Assembly: GCF_963576675.1 (NCBI RefSeq)
Contig: NC_088915.1
Location: 89,351,501 to 89,415,500 of the forward strand
Reading direction: 5' to 3'
DNA length: 64,000 nt
DNA from: Euphorbia lathyris
Taxonomy: Eukaryota; Streptophyta; Magnoliopsida; Malpighiales; Euphorbiaceae
Position 1 is the first letter of the stretch, and every line of letters starts with the position of its first letter. Shown in pieces: positions 57,471 to 64,000 of the stretch. The position numbers were made by a program, and so were the translations under genes. The notes under the pieces were generated by a model. That model ran no database searches, had not been told where the DNA came from, and saw only the letters and a list, made by a program, of their open reading frames with translations.

Positions 57471-58261
57471 CTTCTTTCCTTCTTCCATTTTCTTTCAAGC
57501 AAGGTATTGTTCATCTCTTAATTATAGTTTAAGCTCGTCGTTGATTCGTTTATCGTCTTGTCGAAGTTGACGCTCGTCACGGTAACGGCAACGGGTTCAA
57601 CTTGATTTACAGGTAGCTAGAATGGAATGTATGGATTAATGTGATCATAATTAGCTCAAAATAAATTGAATGAATGTTATCTTTGATTAGCTACACTAAT
57701 TTCTCTAGGTTAGATTGTTCAAATCAATGTATAAATATTTAATTTGACTTCATCCTTTCTTTTTCTTGTTCCTTAATTATGCTTAAATTTTGATAATCTT
57801 AAGGGAAAATATGAGTTTTTGTGCTTTGCATCTAGTTCAATAACCCCTTATTTTTATTCAATTGCGTTCAATAATCTTAAAATTACAAGTGTCTTATGAA
57901 TTTTTAAAAGTTTTTAATTATTTGTCTATTTGACATTTTCTTTCATAAACGTGGTGAGCATTTTGACACGCGGGGAGCGTGTTTCCCATTTTTTGCATAT
58001 CTATTGAGAAATAAGAGGTTATTGAATGTAATTGGATAAAGCACTTTGACACAAGGCGGAGCATGTCTCTTATTTTCTGCGTCCAATAAATTTTATTGAG
58101 AAATAGGTGGTGGTTGTTATGGAATGCAATTGGACAAAAGCACTTTGACATGTACTAAAATGTCTCTCATCAACAAATTCTGTGGCAAAATAAGACATGT
58201 ACTAAAATGTCTCTCATCAACAAATTCTGTGGCAAAATAAGGAGTTATCCGATGCAATTGG
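57471..58261. other. Kinase 3' flank and intergenic stretch
   Basis: The first 300 bp after the stop are probably 3' UTR and terminator, though no clear polyadenylation signal can be singled out. From 57940 repeated phrases (AGCACTTTGACA, TATTGAGAAATA, AATTGGA.AAA) show an older tandem duplication. No gene seen. Confidence 0.5.
58147..58240. repeat. Exact tandem duplication, about 47 bp
   Basis: ACATGTACTAAAATGTCTCT through GTGGCAAAATAAG occurs twice in a row with no visible difference, so it is a very recent duplication. Confidence 0.85.
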
Positions 58262-58270
58262 ATAAAAATG

Positions 58271-58772
58271 GAGGTAAATTACACTCATGGCCACTGAACT
58301 TTACCTATTTTGACATTATGGCTATAGAATTTTAATTCTTAACGGTATAATCACTGAACTTTACATTTTTTAACAACGGTGGCCACTCAACTTTAACTAA
58401 CTCCTCAAAATGACCGTTAACAACATTAAAATAAAAATATTCAAGAATTAAAGTTGTTCAGAACGATATTTACCATGAAACCACATTTTTTATTTTCCAA
58501 AATCACATTTTTCAAATCTTTATCTCTCTAAAAATTCACTTTCTCTCTCCTAACCAAACAACACCTAAATGACCTCAAAATGAAAAGTTTCAAGAATTAA
58601 AGTTCATTCAAATGTCATTAGCTCTTTGAATTTTTTATTTTGAGGCCATCAAAGACCGTTTTGAGGCGTTGAGTGACCATCGGTATTAAAAAGTGTAAAG
58701 TATAGTGGTCATACTGTTAAGAATTGAAGTTTAATGACTATAATGTTAAAATGGTAACGGTGTAATTTACCC
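58271..58772. mobile_element. Mutator-type MITE, 'GGGTAAATTACACCC' family, copy f
   Basis: The ends GGTAAATTACACTCATGG and CGGTGTAATTTACCC are inverted. ATAAAAATG is repeated at 58262-58270 and 58773-58781, an exact 9-bp TSD. Confidence 0.82.
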
Positions 58773-59695
58773 ATAAAAATGGAGGTGAAAACTTTTTAAA
58801 AGTTGGAGCACAGTTAAACTTTTGGGTCAACCAGATGTATTAGTCCAAAAGAGGAATTTAAAGCAAATGGATGATTGTGTGTTTTATGATATGATTAATT
58901 CCTTAACCAAAGTTTGATTATGCATAATATCCCAATTTAAGTGTATTGATTAAACTTTTTTTTTTCAAGTTATATCACAAATGACATTAAGAAAAAAAAA
59001 AACATAATACATCTTTAGCTTCTATACTTGTTCAGAAAGTCAATTCATCCTTATATTTTAATAACGTCATTTTTACCTTTTAACTTGCTGAAAGTCACGT
59101 AACGATTTTTGAAATCCACGTGGTTGAGCAAAAGGAGTTTGAAACAAGTTAATGTATGTAACCATTAAATAAGTTCGGGGGCAATAGATTAGTGTAAGTA
59201 AGCTTAGAGAGGCAAAGAGGCTATTTAAAAAACTTGATAGATTTAATAGATCAATTTAAACGGGTTGAAAGATAAATAAAATATTTTCAAAATATAGAGG
59301 ACATTTGATTTTTTTTGGTAAATAATTTATTAGTCCTTTATTTTTTACCTAACATATTGTTTAGTCCTTCTATTTTGAAAAACATATTATAAGATCTTTA
59401 TCTTTTTGCCAATATTAACCTTTTGGTCTTTTTGTCTAATTTTTTTTGGGTTAATACACATATTTGCTTTCGTATTATCACGGAAAAATAGATATACCCT
59501 TATACCAAATAAACCCACAAAATTATCCTTGAATTTTTCACAAACCTGTGATTATGCCCTAATCTAACATACGTATGATTTGGCATAAACGGTGTTTATC
59601 CTCACTTTCCTTCCACCCAAACATGCATCTTCTAACAACTGATTTCATTTCGTTCTCATAGGCAATTCATCAAACACCATCATCACATTGCATCA

Positions 59696-60105
59696 ATGAG
59701 GTCCAAAACACTGTTTCCGACGACTAAGAACAAGCTAATTGCTGTCTGTTTCTTCTTCTCCATCTTGCTTTTCGTCTTCTGGTCAAATTCATCACAATTC
59801 TCATACCTAATTTAGAATCTTACCATGTGAGCTACGACACGAAGGTTCACCAAGCAGATACGTTGATGAAGAGTGGAAATGGAGAAGAATGTAAATCTGT
59901 TAGCGATCCGAGATTTTCGAAGTGTGAGCTTCCGCTGAAAGGGTTTCCTAGTAAGATTTATGATATGGAATGGGACTTGATAATGATGGATGCGCTGACT
60001 GGTTATCACGATGAAGCATTGGGGAGGATGTCGGCGATTTATACGGCGGGGCTGATGGGGGGAGGAATAGAGAAAATGGTGAAACGGATGTGTTTGTTCA
60101 TGATG
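59696..60105 (+). pseudogene. Captured glucuronoxylan methyltransferase (DUF579/GXM) fragment
   Basis: The N-terminal anchor MRSKTLFPTTKNKLIAV with a hydrophobic segment is followed by a stop at 59813. In another frame come SYHVSYDTKVHQAD, CKSVSDPRFSKCELPLKGFP, YDMEWDLIMMDALTGYHDEA and RMSAIYTAGLM. After a one-base shift in a G run near 60058 follow RNRENGETDVFVHDV. These are landmarks of GXM enzymes that 4-O-methylate glucuronic acid on xylan in the Golgi. The middle of the enzyme, with the SAM-binding part, is missing, so the copy is non-functional. Confidence 0.82.
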
Positions 60106-60111
60106 TAGGAA

Positions 60112-60387
60112 TTGGGTGAAGAAATTGTGGAAAAGATGATTTCAGGAGAAATGGAAGTTGAGAGCAAAGAGAAGCATGAAGTTGTGATGGATTTACAGAG
60201 ATGTTTAACAAAATTGCACCAAATTTTTCTTCATATGGCTGTAATGGTAGAAACGCAAGGGGAGACGATGGATAATATAGAAGAAAATGTGGAACTGTCT
60301 TTACAATGCAAATCAGATGAAGCAGAGAAGAAGAAAACTAAGGCATGGGTTTACTTTCTTGGGCTGTTATATTCATTATTTTATTAG
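60112..60387 (+). pseudogene. Captured SYP11-like syntaxin (Qa-SNARE) fragment
   Basis: The open frame reads LGEEIVEKMISG, KEKHEVVMDLQRCLTKLHQI, FLHMAVMVETQGETMDNIEE, then KKKTKAWVYFLGLL. This is the Qa-SNARE helix with its flanks and the start of a membrane anchor, most like the SYP111/SYP112 cell-plate syntaxins. The stretch between helix end and anchor is shortened. In the donor gene the protein drives vesicle fusion at the plasma membrane or cell plate. Here it lacks the N-terminal Habc domain. Confidence 0.82.
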
Positions 60388-60616
60388 TTTTTGCTTTCTA
60401 TTTTATTATTTTAATAAGTTTTATTAGTTTCTTTTGATGAATCTGAAGTTTGACGGATATAGGAAGGTTTGGTGGGAACATCGTTTAGCAGGTCTGTTAG
60501 ATTAGGGTATAATTGCAGGTTTGTGAAAAATTAAAGGATAGTTTTGTAGGTTTATTTGATATAAGGGTATATCTGTTTTTCCGTGATAATACGAGGGTAA
60601 ATATGTGTATTAACCC

Positions 60617-61242
60617 AATTTTTTTAGACTTGTAATCGTTATATTTTAGCATAAACAAATATATATAAAATAACAGAGTAATATAGTCAACTTGTATTGT
60701 ACTGTGGTTGTACTAAAAGCTAAGATATATTCGGTTAAAAATCTAAAAAAATAGATAAAATGACTACAAGGTTAATATTGACAAAAAAATACAGACCTTA
60801 AAATGTGTTTTTCAAAATAGATGGACTAAACAGTGTGTTAAATAAAAACTATGAGACTAATAAATTATTTACTTTTTTTTACAAAGTATAGACACTAAAA
60901 ATGTATTAAGCCACAAAAACAAACATAAATTCGATTGCCAATTATATTCGAATCGGTTAACCGAACCGAGGTTAACCCCTATGTAGTAGTCACTATTCAA
61001 AACTAAGGTCGTCTGGACTGTCTAGACGCTCGAAATTGAGAATCCGCTTCAATTTTTTCCAATTAGTTTTTCTAGACTTTTTTTTACCCCCAAGCGATTT
61101 TTAGCCCATGAACGTCGTCTAAGCGACGATGAATAAAAATATTTTTTATTATAAATTTATATTTTTGCTTTATTATACTTCACTTTTTAGTTGTTTTAAT
61201 GATATTGTTGTTGAAATGTTGATGTGTGCGTACTTTTAAAGA
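60617..61242. other. Right half of host MITE and old repeat flank
   Basis: 60617-60885 completes the MITE. From about 60990 the sequence belongs to the old repeat shared with 24840-30690 (GCGACGATGAATAAAAATAT). No gene. Confidence 0.5.
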
Positions 61243-61515
61243 TATATATTAGGGAAAATTACAAAACTAGGTCAAATGGGAGGCCCATTTGCATATTTAA
61301 CCCATTTACTCAACCTACTACATATCTAGACTGATTTTGTGTGACTTTCCCATAATACCCCTAACCTTCCCACTTCCCACCACAACGCGAACGGCCGCTC
61401 CCCCCATCTCCTTGGTTACGCAAAAAGTTGGCTGCTCCATTAATGATTTCAAGACTTTTAATCTTCATTTATTCCTTTAAATTGCACGAAATCTGCACCA
61501 TTTCGCCAAATCACA

Positions 61516-61761
61516 ATGAATTTCTCTTTTTTCTCTCTTCATCTCTTGATTCTGCAACTTCCTAACCCTAGAAAACGAAGCCATGGTTCTTCAACTTCCT
61601 GTTCGTTACTTGGTTTTTTTCTTCTTGTTACCATCAAAGAAATGGTTATTCTACGTTATTTCCTTCGTTTTTCCCAGTTTATCATATTGTTATTGTCGCT
61701 TTTAAGGGTGAAAGACGCGAAAAATGTAAGTATATGTTATTTTTTCTCCGTTGTTTCATGA
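61516..61761 (+). other. Unrecognised 81-codon frame in the left arm region
   Basis: The frame starts MNFSFFSLHLLILQLPNPRK and is hydrophobic at both ends with a basic stretch between. No family was recognised. It could be part of a captured gene leader or chance; there is no sign of selection that can be judged by eye. Confidence 0.25.
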
Positions 61762-61769
61762 ATACACTT

Positions 61770-62140
61770 CGTGAATCGATGATTTTGTGAAGATTTGCGA
61801 AGAGAAAGAGCCTGAAACGTGACGATCTACTTCGTGAATCGATGATTTCAAGAAGATCTGCAAAGAGAAAGAGCCTGAAACGTGTGGATCTACTTCGCGA
61901 ATCGATTAGTTCGCGAAGTCTGCGAATAGAAAAGTTCATGATTTGACTCGCAAACTTCGCGAAAGCATCGATATGCGACGTAGATCGTCCCTGATTTGAC
62001 TCGCATACCTCGCGAAAGCATCGATATGCGACGTAGATCGTCACGTTTCAGACCTCGCATACCTCGCAAAAACATCGATTAGCGAAGTAAAATCACTTCT
62101 TTCCCTGCACATTTACATTCGCATGCTTCGCTAATCCTCA
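61770..62140. repeat. TTCGCGAA-rich direct and inverted repeats
   Basis: A unit of about 65 bp with AAGAGAAAGAGCCTGAAACG and TGGATCTACTTCGCGAATCG occurs twice to three times on the left. On the right a 60-62-bp unit with CGCGAAAGCATCGATATGCG and ACGTAGATCGTC occurs two to three times in inverted sense (GTAGATCGTCACGTTTCAG is the complement of CTGAAACGTGACGATCTAC). The whole is a dense foldback. Confidence 0.85.
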
Positions 62141-62296
62141 TTTCGCGAAGCCAAAATCGTATTTTTCGCTGCCTAACACGATTAATTTTTTCTGAAGGTG
62201 GTTGAATACGTAACATCCCTTTCTGGAAGGCGGCGTACTGGGCTACATGGGAGATGACTTTCCTTCCTGTATAGGGATTAACTTCCCTCAAGATTG

Positions 62297-62553
62297 ACAC
62301 ATTCACTCCTGAAATGGTTAGTTAGGAGAGATTATGCCAATAATCCGGTACCGATTTTGAAGCGGATGAGTAATCTTGGTGTGCACCATTGGACACATCC
62401 ATCCCAAAAGGTCTGGACTTCCATTTCTCATCTCCAGACCTTTTGGGATAGATGTGTCTCACGGTGCACACCAAGATTACTCATCCGCTTCAAAATTGGT
62501 ACCGGATTATTGGCACAATCTCTACTAACCAACCATTTTAGGAGTGAATGTGT
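62297..62553. repeat. Hairpin with 121-bp arms and 15-bp loop
   Basis: Arm 62297-62417 pairs with 62433-62553 with nine mismatches counted by eye and no gaps. The loop is CTTCCATTTCTCATC. The arms are not low-complexity (CAATAATCCGGTACCGATTT, GAAGCGGATGAGTAATCTTG). No tRNA or known miRNA family was recognised. Confidence 0.92.
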
Positions 62554-63009
62554 TTTGTTAGGAGTTTATTGTGGCAATCTTATTGTAAATTTTGATGTTG
62601 TTGTGATTTTAATGTTGTTATTGTGGCAATCTTGTTGTAAATTTTAATAATGTTAGAATCCATTGTTGTTTGCCATTTTTTGTTGTATACCACTTCGCGA
62701 ATTAGCTTCAAAAGATATCCAGGCTTCACATATGCGAACTAAATTCATCAAGTAAACCAAATTTTAGCTTCGTAGGCTTCGCATATGCTAATGAAATTCA
62801 TCAAGTAAAACAAACATTAGATTCGCAGGCTTCGCATAATATGGAATCTGCGAAGTCAGACGGGAGGGGACGAGACGCGCGTAAATATTGAGGGTATTAT
62901 GGGAAAGTCACACAAAATCAGTCTAAATATGTAATTGATTGAGTAAATGGGTTAAATATGTAAATGAGCCTCCCATTTGACCAATTTTTGTAATTAACCC
63001 TATATATTA

Positions 63010-63545
63010 TAAATATACATGTTTTCTATATTAAATAATTTTATATTATTATTTTTAGATAGTATTCCATCTGTTTGAATTGAATTTATATGACAATTTG
63101 TTGACAAATAAAAAATATAAAAATATGTATTCGATTAATTCCTAATTAATCTTTAAAGATCATGTCTGTCCACTAGCACCTAACATTTTTTTTATTAATT
63201 GTAGTAGATAATATGAGCATCAATGAAATCATAAACAACTCATAAAAAGATTTAAAAAGTTAATGTGATGTATGTAGACTAAGAGGTGGCTACAATTCAA
63301 GATTAAAAGTATGAAAAATTATAGAGAAAATGGGTCAAAATGACATTGTATGTATGTTAGGTTTGGTAGGTTAAATTTGGTGGAACCTCTCAAATCTCTT
63401 TTTCTTTCACGGATTAGGTGTGACCACAACAATTCAAGATTAAAAGTACCATAATTTGGTTTTTTTTTTTTCCTCAATAATTCTTACCAAAATTTTAACC
63501 TTAATACCTTGCTTTTTGTTTCAGTAAAAGTTTCTATTGTCACGT
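63010..63545. other. Gene-free stretch after the Mutator-like element
   Basis: The first 180 bp complete the old repeat shared with 30500-30690. A direct repeat CAATTCAAGATTAAAAGTA occurs at about 63295 and 63431. Nothing else recognised. Confidence 0.5.
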
Positions 63546-63857
63546 TAGGTTCTGTTTGATACGACTTTCAACACTTAAAATTAATATATTAAGTGTTTAT
63601 TGGTTTTAAACTTGTTTGATAACATAACTTAAATCTTTCATTATTTCAGTTAATTCATATAATCATTTATTTTGGTAAATCACTTAAAATTTCAAGTTGA
63701 ACATTATCCACTAATATTTTTAAATTCACTACTTATATTTAGTATTTATCAAATAGTTATATAATTTAATATTTTAAGCATTTATAATATTCAACACTTA
63801 AAATTCAGTACTTATTTTTTCAGCACTTAATTTTAAGTTTTATCAAACATCACCTTA
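63546..63857. mobile_element. hAT-like MITE
   Basis: The ends AGGTTCTGTTTGATACGAC and TTTTATCAAACATCACCT are inverted, and AACACTTAAAATT-type motifs recur inside in both senses. No clean TSD. Confidence 0.5.
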
Positions 63858-63860
63858 GTG

Positions 63861-64000
63861 TGTTAAGATTAATATAAATTATATGATGCCTTAACTATTA
63901 GTTTAAGTTTTTAGTTCAATTGATTCTGTTACATGGTATCAAGTCTTTTTAGACCAAACGACCGAGAGTTCGAATCCTGATGGATCTATATTGTATACGC
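63861..64000 (+). mobile_element. TRIM element, cut by the window edge
   Basis: The terminal repeat TGTTAAGATTAATAT...TTACA occupies 63861-63933. The primer site TGGTATCAAGTC follows at 63934, then AGAGTTCGAATCCTGATGG, the T-arm-like internal motif. It is the same family as at 847-1106 and 18959-19289; the 3' part lies outside. Confidence 0.65.

Larger units (their letters stand above)
59448..60616 (+). mobile_element. Pack-MULE carrying a chimera of two host gene fragments
   Basis: Inverted ends of about 125 bp run GGGTTAATACACATATTT... and ...AAATATGTGTATTAACCC. The flanks AATTTTTTT(T) and AATTTTTTT form a 9-bp TSD give or take one T. Between the ends there is no transposase. Instead there are fragments of a DUF579 glucuronoxylan methyltransferase (59696-60105) and, directly joined, of a SYP11-like syntaxin (60112-60387), both in plus orientation. 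Capture of exon pieces from unrelated genes between Mutator-type ends defines a Pack-MULE. Stops and a frameshift make a functional chimera unlikely, but transcription is possible. Confidence 0.85.
59318..60885. mobile_element. MITE host of the Pack-MULE
   Basis: GGTAAATAATTTATTAGTCC at about 59319 is mirrored by GAGACTAATAAATTATTTAC near 60865. Internal blocks (CATATTGTTTAGTCC / GGACTAAACAGTGTG) also pair. The element is split by the insertion at 59448-60616. A partial relative is at 12101. Confidence 0.6.
61252..63000. mobile_element. Mutator-like element with perfect 9-bp TSD and large internal hairpin
   Basis: Inverted ends of about 110-115 bp run GGGAAAATTACAAAACTAGG... and ...AATTTTTGTAATTAACCC. 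The TSD TATATATTA is exact (61243-61251 and 63001-63009). Length 1749 bp. There is no transposase. The left interior is GC-richer, with TTCGCGAA-type repeats in both orientations (61770-62140); the centre is a 257-bp hairpin (62297-62553); TTCGCATATGCGAA-like motifs return at 62690-62860. Non-host base composition in the hairpin suggests captured gene sequence, which makes this a second Pack-MULE candidate. Confidence 0.88.

Noticed and set aside
59696..60387. A functional fusion gene
   Set aside because: An in-frame stop at 59813, a frameshift near 60058, missing catalytic and Habc parts, and location between transposon ends argue against a working protein.
62294..62647. 117-codon frame across the hairpin
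   Set aside because: It reads both arms of the hairpin; an inverted repeat often leaves open frames. No domain recognised.

Overview
The window is nuclear DNA of a flowering plant, very probably a eudicot. It is AT-rich and has two host genes with plant-type introns and close resemblance to Arabidopsis families. The space between and inside them is packed with plant transposable elements: copia, Athila-like gypsy, L1-type LINE, TRIM, Cassandra-like, Helitron, hAT, PIF and Mutator-like elements. The species cannot be told from the sequence.

Host genes. At 3177-3923 (minus) lies the first coding exon of an At1g16860-like two-pass membrane protein; the rest of that gene would lie beyond the left edge. 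At 52631-57470 (plus) lies a complete three-exon HT1-like Raf-group protein kinase of 370 residues, a family known for stomatal CO2 signalling. No other intact host gene was found.

Layout. 1-3176: probable intron with a palindromic TRIM, a second TRIM with target-site duplication (TSD), a Tourist-like MITE and a hAT MITE. 4130-11220: many MITEs and a perfect 46-bp palindrome. 11475-13112: a poly(A) retroposon and a LINE RNase H fragment. 14282-16961: MITEs nested three deep. 18094-22760: a 5S-derived Cassandra-like remnant, a TRIM and a deleted copia element. 24840-30690: an old repeat holding MITEs and a 4.3-kb LINE. 31321-36366: LINE tail, Helitron and Mutator-type MITEs. 36370-48900: gypsy gag/pol debris interrupted by an 8.7-kb element with 1.54-kb LTRs and no pol (LARD-like). 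49030-52133: MITEs next to the kinase promoter. 58271-63000: more MITEs and two Mutator-like elements of special interest.

Main finds. A Mutator-like element at 59448-60616 carries joined fragments of two unrelated host genes, a glucuronoxylan methyltransferase (DUF579) and a SYP11-type syntaxin; this is a chimeric Pack-MULE. A second one at 61252-63000 has exact 9-bp TSDs and a 257-bp hairpin with 121-bp arms about 93% identical, plus repeated TTCGCGAA motifs; it is a candidate small-RNA locus. The LARD-like element repeats one palindromic motif built on CGAGAAT/ATTCTCG in its LTRs and interior.

All family assignments come from reading the sequence by eye; percentages and mismatch counts are hand estimates.
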